From Antedon bifida (Eukaryota > Echinodermata > Crinoidea > Comatulida > Antedonidae), in NCBI GenBank assembly GCA_963402885.1, contig OY727097.1:27893401-27957400 (forward strand): a stretch of DNA of 64,000 nucleotides, written 5' to 3'. Position numbers and translations under genes: made by a program. The notes under the pieces are model-generated. The model did no database searches. It was given only the letters and a program-made list of their open reading frames with translations, and was not told the DNA's origin. This document shows, one piece after another, positions 14,801-29,800 of the stretch; position 1 is the stretch's first letter, and every line of letters begins with the position of its first letter.

Positions 14801-17800
14801 AAAATATAACTTGATGGCATGAATATCTCTATATCAAGTTAAAATCCAGCTATATAATACTGTATAGCAAATTATAGCAATATTTCACTCTCACTTACTT
14901 TATTAGTGTACACTTTTATTTTAGGGTATAATAGGTGTTTATAGTGTACACATTATTTGGGTTTTTTTTTTTTAAGTAAATACTGTAGTGCAATAAGATA
15001 TAACAGACAAATATTATCTTTTTTTTAAAACATTTTCACCCGTTCTACACACTGTTTAATGTTGTTATTCACATACAGTTAAACATTTTAACAGCAAGCA
15101 AACTTTGGACAGGCAATACCACTGGTTTACATTTTTTCTCTTTTCATTCAAAATCAATAAAATACTTTATTAAATTCTTTCCTTTGATATTTAATTCCTA
15201 ATCAAATTTTGATTTTTAAAAATTGTTAATCATTTTTATTGATTTATTCATTTGAAAGATCAGATAAGATATGATTTATAAAATATATTACATGTTTCAT
15301 GATAATTTAATTTTCAATATTGACTTACAAATCAGGCTTGACATTTCCAAGTAAATCGGTCAAATGTAATTTTTTATCGTCAAAATTGTACAAATATAAA
15401 AATGATTTCATTGCTTCCTTGGAAATGGAAAAAAAAATGACATGTTTTGAAAAATATAATTTATAGGGAAAAAATGTAAAAACTGTTTTAGATATGCCAT
15501 GATATTATTGTTTCTTCAAAATATGCGAGAAATATGTGGAGAAGTGTGTTTTTTTTTTCATAATAATTTGTTAATTATTATCTCAACATTGTTTTATTTG
15601 TTTTCTTAAACTATTATATTTAATCAGTAACCAGAAATGGCAAGAGGAAAGGTTTGTTACAAGACCTGCCCACCCACATCCTAATCTCCAATAATCCCCT
15701 CGTCCATTAGTGTAGTTCCACCATCCATTTTAAACTTTAACTGCTTAATATTGTGAAAATAGATTTTAACAAAGTTTTTTAACACTTTTGCAGACTTACT
15801 TCGTATGATCTTTTCATATTTTTATTTTACTTTTTATTACAAAATTGTTCACTTTGTAATTTAAAATTGTTAATATGTTTTTTTTTTATTTTGCAAAAGT
15901 TTGTGAAGTATGTGTCTAAAATTTTGAAATAACATTTTTTAGGAATTTAGTTTTTTTGATTTTATCACTAATTTTTTAGCACAATTTTCACATTTTTAAG
16001 TCTTTTAATGTTAAGAATTCACTTTTTTGCAGTTTAATTTTTTTCACAGTTTCCACATTTCTAACATAATCTATGTATTGTGCTTTTAAATCTCTTATTT
16101 TTGTGTTTAAATCTTTTATTTTTAATGTAGATTACTTACTTTTATTCTCATTTCTCTCTTTTTAGGAAATCCTGATAATGATTTTTCAATAATGCCGGCT
16201 TTTGGGTATATATCCGTGGGTGCGGAATTAGACCGCAGCAAGAAATCTTTTTACCAAATGGTAGTCAGAGTACAAGATCATGGCGTTCCAATAAAAAGTT
16301 GCACGTGTAATGTGAATATCACTGTAACAATCTCCGACAATGCCCCACCGAAGTTCCTCATCAAAGAATATATGGAGAATGTGTATGAAAACCTTCCAGC
16401 TAGAACGCCAGTTGTTGTTGCTGAAGCTGTTAGTCAATCTTCAGTCGTGTACGAGATAATAAACGGTAACGAAGCAAACCACTTTGAGGTCAACCCAAGC
16501 ACTGGTGTCGTCTCCACGTTGGTATCTCTTGATTACGAAGCTCAAACTGTATATAATATTACCGTTCAGGCTACTAACATGGTTGGACTCTCAGCAATAG
16601 TCTTTGTGATCGTTCATGTAGAAGATGTGAATGATAATGCGCCAGAATTCCTCTACACCATGTACCAGGGCAACATAACCGAATCCAAGCCTCCAAACAG
16701 CCCTATTCTTGACAGTTATGGACGACCTCTAGTGATAAGTGCGCAAGATGAAGATAACGACCATAACGCCCATCTTCTCTACCAAATTATTGAAATTGAA
16801 GCGCAGAAGTATTTTAAGATTGATGCTAACACCGGTGCTATCAGATCTAAGGTGTTGTTAGATCATGAGGAAAGAAGCCAATTTAAATTCACAGTCCAAG
16901 TAAGAGATAGTGGAGAACCACAACTACAATGCATCAATCCTGTTGATGTACTGGTCACCATCGTCGACATCAATGACTCCCCACCAGTCTTTGATAAAGA
17001 TGTCTATGACACTCTTTTAGTTCTTCCAACATACAAAGACGTTGCTGTTGTCACAGTGCATGCAACTGATGCAGATACTGCCAGCATCACAAGTCTTGAA
17101 TATTCCATCATGGCAGGAGATCCAGAAAAGAGATTCTCGCTAAATTCCCTAACAGGAACAATCACTGTTGTAAATACGACAAACCTTATGAGGAATTACG
17201 TACTCACTGTTACCGTTTCTGACGGTATGAACAAAGGGACCACAGAAGTGCGAATATCAGTGCAACAGGCGATAGAATCAGAACTACGATTTGCAAAAGA
17301 CAGCTACTCTGCCGCGATAATTGAAAACGACCCAACCATCAAAATCCTTGCACTTGTGTCAGCTGTTGGAAATGCGCTTAATGAGCCCCTTGAATACAGG
17401 ATTCTTAACCCAGACAAAATGTTCAACATCTCGAAAACCTCCGGCATTCTTCGCACAATTGGGATCCCATTTGATCGGGAAGCCAAACAAGAATATACTA
17501 TAGTGGTAGAAGTCAGTGACACAAGGGTAATTCCTCGCAGAGCGCATGTCCTGGTGAACATTAAAGTACTGGACGAGAATGATAATGTGCCGATGTTTGT
17601 TCACGTCGATTACAAAGCGGTGGTCCAGGTAGAAGCCGAGGTTGGAAGTATCGTGCGAAAGGTATGCAATGTTAATTACATTAATTAACTGGTTTGTGGG
17701 AGTAAGAATGGGCAATAGGTAATTCTTCTTTAAAAATTCTCTGATTACTTGTAAAATCCTATTGATGGACAATATTGGGAGAGAAACGTTATTATTACAG

Positions 17801-20800
17801 CTTTAGAAGAATACTAGTCTTGGGATCCTAGGTAGACTCGGGGCCCATTTTCCCCATAGAATTACTTGCATGCCCCTTACTCGTTGTAGCCTAACGGCCT
17901 CATGATTTGGCGACTACCCATTGATCATTATCCATTTACAATATTGTATAACTTAAACTGAAAAACAAATATTTACCTAGTTTTGTTTCTTTGTTTTATA
18001 GGTTATTGCTATTGATCATGACATTGGCCGAAATGGAGAAGTAAAATATTCTCTAGTTGATGGCGGTGACAACCGATTTAACATCAATGCAACAAGTGGA
18101 GAGATCATGCTTGTGAAGAAACTAGATCCTGGTAACCAGAATGAGGACTTTATTCTGAGGATAAAGGCTAGTGACAAAGGTACTAAGAAACATAGTTCCG
18201 TGGTTGATGTCCCGATATCTGTGATCAACAAAGCCATGCCTGTATTTGAGCAGCCTCAATATACAAAGACAATTGCTGAGGATATTCAGCTTCACACCGC
18301 AATTCTTCACATCCAGGCTACCAGTCCTGATGGACGCAAAGTCATTTACAGTATCAGCGGTGGTGATGATTTTAACCAGTTTGTAATTACAAATAAAACA
18401 GGTATGTTTCTATATCTGCCACACATTGTTCTAAAAGTAAAGTATTCCAAGACTGTATTTAGTATTATTCGAATTACTGCTAATCTATTTCAATAATTCC
18501 ATTTTTGGGCTAGTGAAAAGTGAACTAGTGAAATCTACTTAATTAAGGGAGAAAAATAAATTACCATAAATTGAAAATCACATTCAGCATAAAAAAAATA
18601 AAAAATGTCTTGAATATAATAATATTGTTATTACATAAAAATTATAGAATTGCTTTTTATTTCTTTACATATTGACTAAACATACTTCTACAACTTTTTT
18701 GATATTATAGGTGCATTAAAAGTGGTTGGCGCCATGGACTTTGAGGTAACGCAAACATTCCGACTGACTGTCCGTGCCAGTGACACTCTAACCGGTGCTT
18801 ATGCCGAGGTTGTTGTGGTTATCACTGTCGAAGATATCAATGATATTCGTCCTATCTTTGAAGTTCCAGAATACACTAACACACTATCCGAAGCAGTTGC
18901 CGTTGGAACGTCAGTAGCCAACGTGAAAGCATATGACTACGATGCCGGGAAGAATGGAGTTGTGATGTATCAAATCGTTGAAGACGGTAGTATGACGGAT
19001 AGCTTTTACATTGACTCGTATAGTGGGTCAATCCTTACATCTAGGGTGCTGGATTACGAGTCTATCCAGAACCATAATTTCCTTGTGAGGGCGGTTGATG
19101 GTGGTGTGCCGCAATTGAGTAGTGAAACTCGTATCACTGTTAAGGTTACAGATTTGAATGATAACCCACCAGAGTTTACGCGGCCTAACTATGATGCAAC
19201 TATCAGTGAGTTGGCTGGGAAAGGAGCTTTTGTGTGTGTAGTGGCCGCCACAGATCCAGATGTCTCAGATATTAAAAAGCTTACTTACACTATCATATCA
19301 GGAAATGATGAAATGAACTTTTATATTGGAAGTAGAACAGGTAAGAAATGTTTTTACGACTAAATTTTTATGAAAGTGAAATCTTTTATTTCGGAATCAT
19401 TACAAAAAAAAAACAAAGAAAGAAAACAATTATGTTGAAAAAACATTTTATTTACAGGTATTATTTCCATCACTAACACACGTCAACCGAATCTGAATCC
19501 GGATAAGACTTATATTTTGAACATATCCGTATCTGACACCGTCTTCACCAACAACGCTTACGTACGCATTAACGTCGATGGCACCAATCAATATGCACCT
19601 ACGTTTACAATGTTTGAGTACAGCGTTTCACTGGATGAAAATGAACCAATCCAAACAACTGTGACACAAGTGTCGGCCTCTGATGATGATGAAGGAACTG
19701 GCGGACTTGTTTCATACTCCATCATAGGAGAAGATATGAGGAGTAAGTTTACAATCAATGCCAATACTGGTGAGTGTTATTTATTATTTTGGGTTTGACT
19801 GTCGGCAGCTAAATATCACTATTCTAAGTTCTAAGATTTTGTTTATGATTTAAACCTTGTATCTGTATACGGCAATCTCTTTGGCCATATTTTCTAATAG
19901 CCCTTTTACATCGCCATGCAAGGAGTTTACCCCACACCAGGATGTCAACACCTCCGTTTTTGTATGGTGTACGGCCTGATATATGTAAAGTTTTGTTAGA
20001 TGATGAGAAAGGGGTGGTATTTTACTTTTATTTAAGCCTACTTTCGTCCCTGGTTATCAACAAGGGCATATCCTCATATTCCGATTTGGTTGCTGGCATA
20101 AATTTCCACTTTCTTCCTTTTCCTTAATCTTCTTAACTGACTTTCATATTGCTTCGTTTTTTTAGCTTTAAAAATTCATAACCATTACCTCTGTTTTAAA
20201 CAGGTGAAATTGAAACTGCCAGTATATTTGATCGTGAAAACCCGACCGAACGAACCATGTCCATTCCAATCATGGCGATTGATGAGGGACATAGAGCATC
20301 CTTCAGTTCAGTCAAGGTCATCTTAGAGGATAAAAATGACAACTATCCAACGTTTGAAATCGCTAAATATGAAGCCTATATCTATCCTGATATGCAAGTA
20401 GGAGAACAAGTGTTACAGGTATTGTTAATTTATTCTTTAATCCACTACCCCCGCAGGGATCTTGTTTCTACAACTAATAGAACTTAAGTAAGATTTGAGG
20501 TACACCATGTTTTTTCCAAAGAACTAGTACATTTGCCAGTCAAAACTTTAAAAAAAAATGTAGTCACCCCATTTTTTTAATACAGATACTTTTTTTGTTC
20601 CATTTCGATTAATATGATTTGTTTTTCTGTTAATGCAATTTGTTATAATTTGAAAGATAACATAACATGACTACAGACTATTTCCTTTGTAAGTTAACCA
20701 ACTTTATTAATCATGAAATAAAACAAATTTAGAAACACATGTCCGTCATATTGATAGACAGAGATCCTAGTGATTTCTGACAGTTGATAATTATCTTTGC

Positions 20801-23800
20801 CTGTACTGATATAAGATCCTTCAGTTAAATTTAAAAAGGGGAAACTTTGTTCGCCCCTGGGCAACAATCTTGCCTTTAGCAGAGCTCAATGGTTGCATCT
20901 GCATTGCCTTAAAATAAGTTCTATATATGAAACATGAACTGCACTAACAAGGTGTAATAAGATCAAAAGAATACGGAGTACCTTAGATAGGATATACATT
21001 TGTTGTACATTGTCTCACAGGTTTATGCAGTGGATGCTGATAAGGACCAGAATGCCAGACTAACTTACTCCATCTTTGCTGGTGTGAACGATCGAGTCAC
21101 AGAACTGTTCCAGATTAATTCAGCAGATGGTTCTCTATTACTTAAAGCCCCACTTACTGGCAGAGGTTTGTACAAAAGAATAATACCGTCAGTGAGACCA
21201 TGGGACCAGGGTATGAAAGTTGGCAAAAATGAGGGGATGCGGGTATACTTAGCTTGCATTAATAGATTTACCAAAATGTTGTGTCTGAATTTAGTTGGTG
21301 GTGAGATTTTACTTTACAAGGGATCATACTAATGTCATACTAATCCTATAAGTATAGAACCAATTCTTATATAATACAAATCAATATTTATGGTAATTTG
21401 TATTATTTTCTATTACTGTGATAAACTGCCCTACATAAGGCAAATGTGACTTTGATGTAGTGTCATTTTGATAATGTTATGTGGTTTTTGGTAGTTTTTA
21501 TCAGATGTCATTTAAACATAAATCCATCTGTTTCTAATTCATTTAAATGTTCTAATAGCTCTACAAAGAAGGCAACATCCTTTATTTGCCAACAGGTTCA
21601 TCCCGTTCTGTGCCTGGTAGCTTTCATACAAGATGAATCATTTAAGAAGTGTGTTTAAATTTGAACAATTTATTAAAAGAAGCCTACTGGTTATAATTGA
21701 TATTGTGTGCAGGGAAATAAGCTATTTCCTATACTTTTAATAGGAAAGTATGCCACATTTTCAAAGAGCATTATTTTGTATTGTTTTTCTTTAGAAACGA
21801 ATGTATTTCAGTTTTTTGTGCAAGCTGTTGACGGAGGTGAGATGCCACTGAGAGGTGACGCACAGGTTGAAGTGTACATCCTGACCAGACAAGATGTTTT
21901 GCCTATATTTGTTGATATCATCCCTCAGTTTAGCATCAACGAGAATGCGCAAGTTGGTACGATTGTCGACGTTGTCACCGCGATCCACAACGAAACGCTT
22001 ATTTATAGCATCGTACCTGGGAATCTAATTCGTACCAACAACAGAAGCAAGTTCAGCGTAAACAATAAAGGAGAGGTTTTAGTGAACACTCCCTTGGACT
22101 ATGAAACATGTGCTTGGTATACTCTTACAATTAAAGCGACAACTGATACCATCCCGTCACTCGCATCATTTAAGGAGGTACGTGTGGATGTGAAAGATGT
22201 AAACGACAATGCCCCACGGTTTGAGGACAGTAATTACGATATTAAGATACCCGAAAATGCACCGGTGGATTACTCCGTACTTAGAGTACATGCCTATGAC
22301 AAAGATACAACCAGTCAAATTGAGTACAGCTTGTCGAATGAATTGAATGACGTATCCGAAATCTTCTCAATTGATAGCGAGACGGGATGGATAACGACAA
22401 ACATTGAGCTTGATCGCGAAACGAAGCCAATTTACCATTTTACCGTAAAAGCGAGACATACAGTGGATGAAGATGATGAAGTAGAGGCTAATGTTCGTTC
22501 AGCCATGGCTAGCGTAACGGTTAATGTAATGGATGTGAATGACAGTCCTCCACGATTCACATCCACGTTGAACCCAGTCACTGTGCCGGAAGATATTGAG
22601 CCCCCTTTTGTCATAATAAAAGTCTCTGCCGATGACGCTGATGATAAAATGAATGCAATGATCACGTACCATATTGCGGGTGGTGATCCTTTCGGTCAAT
22701 TTCTTATTGATTCGAATACTGGGAAAATTTCCACTACAAAGATGTTAGATCGGGAATTTAAAAAGAAGTACGTAATTACAATCATCGCTACCGATGGCGT
22801 GTTTTTCGATACAACGAATGTTACAGTTCTTGTAGGAGACGTCAATGATAATGCTCCTGTCTGCATCCAGGTTAGCTTAAATTTTTACTTTTTTATTGAT
22901 AGCATACTTTTATGTAAGTCATCAACTTAAAATTAAGATTTGTAGCACTATATATTTAAATCCTAACAAATAGCCAGTTATTTATACAGTCATCAATTTT
23001 TAACTTTCCATTTTTGTCACAGTAGAAATCATTCAAGGGAAACCCTTATGAAGAGTGAAATGAATAAAGGGCAATGTATATGTTAACATTTATGGCCAAC
23101 CCCTATTCAGTGGCGCATTCCTATTAAGAGGAGAGTTCGCTGGGTCCTGAAAATTCCAACTTTATAGATGTTTTACTTTATATGGAAAATGTCTGAGTAG
23201 TGGGACCTCCCACTTTTAATGTATTAGCATAGATTGTTACAGAAGTCTTAGAACCTTCTTTTAAACTGATGCGTACCAGGCTATATAAATATCACTATTC
23301 TCTGTCATTTAGATGCTTTATTCCGAGTTATTTATTGAGAGTCTGGGTGTAAGCAGCTATATTGTTGAGGTCTGGGCGGAGGATGCCGATGCTAGCGCCA
23401 ACTCAAGGATCACGTTTACACTCTTTGGTGAAGGAGCTAAAGATTTTAATATCGGTTCAGAATCCGGTAAGTTGTTTTTTTTTCTGTTCGAAAAATTTGA
23501 CTGATGATGGGAAATTGACAAAATACCTAATGAGTGGACTAGAAGTATATACTTCACATATACACATATTTTACCAATTTTACAACTCTTCAATGAAATA
23601 GATTTATTAAAGTAAATTAACCCTACCCAAATTGATGAATGTCAATTTTTCATAAATGGACCCAGTATACTCAAATGAGGATGTCATAAATCATCATAAA
23701 TCCCATAGAAATAATTAAACTTCTTTTTTTTTATAGGTATTCTAAGAACTGCTGCCTTATTGGATCGTGAAACACGAAGCAAATACCTATTGAAAGTGAA

Positions 23801-26800
23801 CGCCACAGATGGAGGAGGTCTTAGTTGTACTTCAGATCTTATTATTTCTCTTATGGATGATAACGATAACCCACCGATATTTGAACCTACCATTATTACG
23901 GAAGCGTTCAGTGAGAACACACCTACTGGATCGTTGTTGACAAGGGTACAGGCTATCGATCCAGATGAAGGTATGAGAAGAACAAATCCCAGATTTAAAT
24001 TGAATCTGAGAAATTGGTATTCAAACATATTTTAAAAATTAAGTACTGTTTGCTTTTTAGTAGAGCACTTTCGTTCCCTGTTTAAAAAATCCCCCTGCCT
24101 CACCCTGTTTAACTTTAAAAATATTGCTCAGAAAATATTTGGTTTCTCAGTTATATATTATTTGTAGTACATAGACATGCTATTCATTTGTGTATCTCAT
24201 ACTTTGAATGGTAGTCCTGTACTGGAGACTGGTAAAAGGTATAATTTCTGAGGCTTAAAAGATGCTTGAAATTACATAGTGATTCATATATTATTATTAT
24301 TTCATTTTAGGAACAAACCGTCAGTTTGTGTATTCCTTCATTGATTCAGCTGGAGGTATGTTCGGCATTGATCGCAAACTAGGAATAATCTCATTACTAA
24401 AAGGTTTAGATCGTGAATTCAGAGACACGTACAATTTAACCATACAAGCCACCGATACACAGAAGAGAGAGATGAGTTCAATCGCGTACTTGGTAGTGAA
24501 AGTGTTGGACGAGGACGACAATGCACCTATCTTTGAGTACGAAAATTATCACGTGAACGTAAGTGAGGACGTGGATGTAGGTGCAAGTATTTCCAAGGTT
24601 CTCGCAACCAGTGAAGACATTGAAGTGATAACTTATTCGATTACTGGAGGAAACGAACACGGAAAATTCAACATTCATCCAGACTCTGGTACAGTTTAAT
24701 ACTTTCATTTTTGTTGATAAACTAGCTTGGTGGTCAACATGCTTTTAAAGGTGCATGGTTCAATCCTGACCTAGTGCCAGTAACATTTCTTTCTACTCCA
24801 CTCTCTTAGCTTCAAATAAGACAAAGCATGATTATAGTTTATCCTGTAATTGGCAAGCTGTTCGATGTGTTAAAATAAAAAAGATTGAGCAAAATGACAG
24901 CTGCTGAAATTTATCTTATCTTATAACATGACAAAAAGGCCTTTAAAAAAGGGTGCTTATTTTATGACAATCGTTCTGCTTCATTGCTGCTACTAATGTT
25001 GCTATTATTGTTATCAATATTATTTTGTGATACTATTATTTATTAATATCATTTTTGTTGACAATTTTATAGGTTTGATAACTGTTGCCGACACACTGGA
25101 CTTCGAGGAGTCCAGAGAGTTCTACCTGACCATTCAAGCATCAGACAATGGTCAGCAGCAGCAGATTGACATTGCCACAGTTAACATCATAATACTGGAT
25201 GCCAACGACAACAAACCGTATTTCAGTCAACAGATCTACAATGCTGTGATCAACGAGGCATCACAAGTCGGAGATAGTATTGTTCAGGTTGGTGACATTT
25301 GAATACATTATAATAAATAATTAAATTTTTAAAAAGCTGCAATATACAGATTGATATTGTGCTTTGGTTTTGAATCATTTGATTAACTATGTGTGAATTA
25401 TTCATATGTTTTATATTATCTTTGTACTAATTTATTTAATTGCTAGTGTTGGTTAATTGTTATTCCACTTATATGAGCCGAATTAGAAACAAGCGATAGC
25501 CTTTTGCCAAAACATAATTTGAATATGCAATATATAATTTTTTCAATAAATTTGTTTGAAAAAAATTTATTTTTGATTTTTGCTACGCTCATGAAATTTA
25601 CACAATATTAATATTGTTTGCTTGTGTGTAGGTTTTGGCCACAGATCAGGATTCTGGTGACTTTGGTAAAGTACAGTATAAGATAGTGAGGCAGAATCTT
25701 CAAGGAGAGCCCAAGTTTGAAATGAATGAGAAGGATGGATTGATAAGTCTAGCAGCTCTTGTAGATAGAGAGGAGGTTTGTACACTAGATTTTCTACGTT
25801 TGCTATGTAAAGCTTGGTTCTCACAATGACATAACCGCAAGTAACTTTGACCAATCATGACGCAATGGATCATCCGACTGTCGTTTGTGATTGGGCAACT
25901 CACTTGCGCCTACTTCATTGGATTGCGTCCAAGTGGGAACCAGGCTTTAGTTCTCACAGCACTAGTTTTCCTATGTTTCTTTTTGACTTTGGTGTGTCTC
26001 CAGCCCCCCATTTATTTCCCTTGCCTAACCTCCAACCCTCCTCTTCAATCCAATAGATATACTTTACTTAATTACTATACTAATATAGCGAGTAATATTT
26101 ACAAATAGGCAAAATTAAAAACGAAATTATAAACAACTTTTATTTTTTTTAAAGATGGCGGCATACACTATAACTGTTCGTGCCATTGACGGTGGGAGTC
26201 CTCCTATGTCTACTGATGTCTCCATCCAAGTAATAATAAGTGACATAAATGACAACAGTCCTCGTTTCTCAAAGAACAACTACACTGTCGTTATCCTAGA
26301 GGAAACATTCCCCGTGACCAACCTTAAAATGCTTGAAGTCAGTGACCTTGATTCGCAAAATAATGGACCACCGTTTATGTTTGAGATCACACAAGGCAAC
26401 GAGGAAGGTCTGTTTGGAATCACGGAGACTGGGATGCTGCAAGCAGTCAAGCACATCAGTCAGAAGGAACCACGAACGATTAGGATCGTTGTCAGAGCTA
26501 CCGACAGCGGAACTCCTAGCTTATCGGAAGAAACATACGTTAATGTTATCATAACAGAATCTACCCATCCTCCTGTACCTTTCACTCCGTTACAAATATC
26601 TATCAATAGTTTCCCTGAATACTTCCCAGCTGGATTTATTGGCAAGGTTCATGCGACAGATTCAGACAGTCATGATGAACTGGAGTATGCCTTTGTGTCG
26701 GAACCACGACAGTTCAGCGTACAAAGTGATAGCGGAAAAATCTTCATAAAACCCAAACCACAAGATGACCATTACGAGCTGAATGTCAGTATTACGGATC

Positions 26801-29800
26801 ACAAGTTCACCGTATATGCAGATGTCTTTGTTGATGTTGCCTTTATCTCACAAGATATGTTGGACAACGCTATGATGATCACGGTCAGAGGTGTCTCCAC
26901 TGAAGTCTTCCTCTTTGACTACTATGCTATTTTTAAGAACTCTCTTGCCGGTACATTTTCCTTCTCTGACCAACAAGATGTAGATGCTGACGACATCAAA
27001 GTTATAACAATCCAAGAGTCAAGCTCTCAATCCCAGAGAAGTCGGAGAAGTCCTAAATCTCAAGACGTGGATGTAATTTTTGCTGTGCAACACTCGACTA
27101 AGAATGATGTGTACTTGCGGCCTAAACCACTGATCCGCCTTATCAACAGTAGTAAGACCAGCCTCGGAGAACGCATGGGTATTGAGGTTGTATCTGCATA
27201 CTCTGACATCTGCCAGATGAACACATGTCCAAAGAATGCTCGGTGCAAGAGCAAACTCATACAAGATGCTATTAGACCAGCTATCGTCGCATCAAAGAGG
27301 ATGAGCCTCGTCTCTGTGCGAATGGACTGGGATGTACAGTGCATCTGTAAGAGTGAGGGTGAATGCGGAACGCCTGCTCCACCTGGTGAGTCATTGCTAG
27401 TTTCTATTTTTAGATTAGTTCATAAAAACTTGATAATTGATTTGTTAATTTATTTGTTTCTGTGTGAGTTATATACTGATGCACTGATTACCACACATAT
27501 TTTTAATAACCTATTTTCATTTCTTTCATAGCTCTCGCAATGAGCTTCTCCGGTAACAATTTTATGCAGTATACTGCTGGGGGAAATGAGCTTTTTGATA
27601 GAGCAACTTTCAAGTCATCGATTCGTACCATCCAAGCTAACGGAATCATTATGTATGGTGATGGAAATCTACCAGATTTCAGTCTTCTTGAGGTCAGTTA
27701 AAACATGGTTATTTGCATTTTAATAATCTTGTGTGGAATACAGGATTTCCAAACAATTTACTACTACTATTAAGGTTCAATCTTTAAGACCCAACAACGC
27801 ATTAATATGGGTGTCCCCTGAATACTTAATATTGCCCATAGTTGTAAAACATATATGTCCCTCATTGTTTCAAAGGAAGTTGTCCTGCTAATTTTTGTAT
27901 CCCCTGAATAGTCTCAAATTATCAAATGAATTTAATATGACAATATACAATGTCACTTTATTTTAAAGATCAAGCATGGTTATGTGCAATACAGTTTCAA
28001 CTGTGGCAGTGGTGAAGGTGTGATTACAATAGAACAAACTAAGATCAATGATGGCGAATGGCATGACATTGAAGTCAGCCGTGTCAACAGCCAAGCAATT
28101 CTGACCTTAGATGACAGCATCACAGAATCCGGAACAGCTCCCGGCAACCATGAAGATGTCAACATCGACAGAATCTATGTAGGAGGAAAGGTTGTCGGTG
28201 ATAAAAGGCGTACAAGTAGAGATGTATCATCAGTCTCTAACGGGTTCCAAGGATGTATGGACAATGTGTTCTTGAATGGACAGCCACTTACTGCATCTGG
28301 TGATGATGTTGATCCAAGTGCACCGGGTACCTGCCCTGCCGTGTTTCCTCAACATTGTGATAGCAACCCATGTCAGAATCAAGGCCAATGTACCAATCTT
28401 GATTTCAGTTATGAGTGTAAATGCGCATCTGGTTGGCATGGACTACGGTGTGAATTCCGTGACAGCTGTATTGATGACCCTTGTCAGAATGGTGGCGTGT
28501 GTGAACGGATTAAAGATGACTTCAATTGTGTATGTCCTGGAAATGAAATTTGTACAAACTTCTGCGCCAGCTCGCCTTGTCTGAATGGAGGATTATGTAC
28601 AGAAAGTCGTTCAGGGCCAAAATGCGTGTGTAATCAATTCGAAGGTGAACGATGTGAGTTTGATATCGACGAGTGTTTATCAAGTCCATGCAATCCAGGT
28701 GATGTCTGTAACAACCTTCCTGGCTTGTATCAATGTCTGGACTGCAGTATATCAACTGAACCAGAGTGCAACGAAGTGTCAATGAACATCAAATCAAGTC
28801 CTTTAAATTTTAACAAAGAAGAAATCATCGGTGGTGGTTTATGCATATTCATTATTATCATAATCGTTATTATCTTCACGCTTGTTGTGAGACGCCGACG
28901 TCGACGCCGTTACCATGATACAGACTCAAACCAACCGGTAACGAGGCTTGACAACAGGCATGACTACAAACGTGATAAGGTCTCGAATCTTGATGTACAC
29001 CATGTCGTTCACAACCCGCCACCTGTACCGATTCGTCCACGGTCTTATACGCCCAGTAATCATAACTCGTTGAATAATTTAAATGATAACGAGCGTTATT
29101 ACGATTCTCATGATGGGCAGAATGTGTATCAGGGCCTACCAGTCAGTCAGCCACCTTCTCTTCACCCTATTCCATCCAACTCTGATAGTGATTCCATTGC
29201 AAAACCACATTGGGACTTTGATAACAGAAGTGGAACTGGCAGCTTTGTTGATGGTAAGTTTTAAATTATATTTACTCACTTGTGACATCTCATGCCCCTT
29301 TCACATTGCCTAGAAAATATCTGGTGTTTACACACACCAGGGTGCACACCATACAAAACACAGGTGTTGAGATGATGTAAAATGAGTATTATATACTGCA
29401 TGATAAAATGTTATACAATTCCTCTGTGGTATAGTGGTTGAATCCAGCCTTAGTACATTGGTATTTGTGGTTTATTCTTGAAGGTTTGAGAAGATGGTAC
29501 TTTTAGAAGCATACAGTATATGTTAGTTTGATATCTATTTCAAGGTTTAAGACGTCTAAGATTTAAAATCAAATTTTTATTTTTTAATAAAGGGAAAGAG
29601 AGTCACCATAACATTCCAGTAAACGTCCCCCCTATTCATCAACCCCCTCCCCCTGTCAGACCACCAGTTCGTCACCCCATCTACAGGAAAGATGCAGACC
29701 TTACATCTATGAGTTCAATTAACACAGTAAATACAGAAAATGAAGAGGATAATCTGCCAGGTTAGTTTTTAAAACTTTTTTTAACACAAATAATAAATCT

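Noticed and set aside
17359-17772. 137-codon minus-strand ORF
   Set aside because: Antisense to a cadherin exon.
11544-29253. FAT4 or Dachsous identity
   Set aside because: FAT4 has two LamG domains and a different tail, and Dachsous has no EGF/LamG; one LamG plus the YHWD tail fits FAT1-3.
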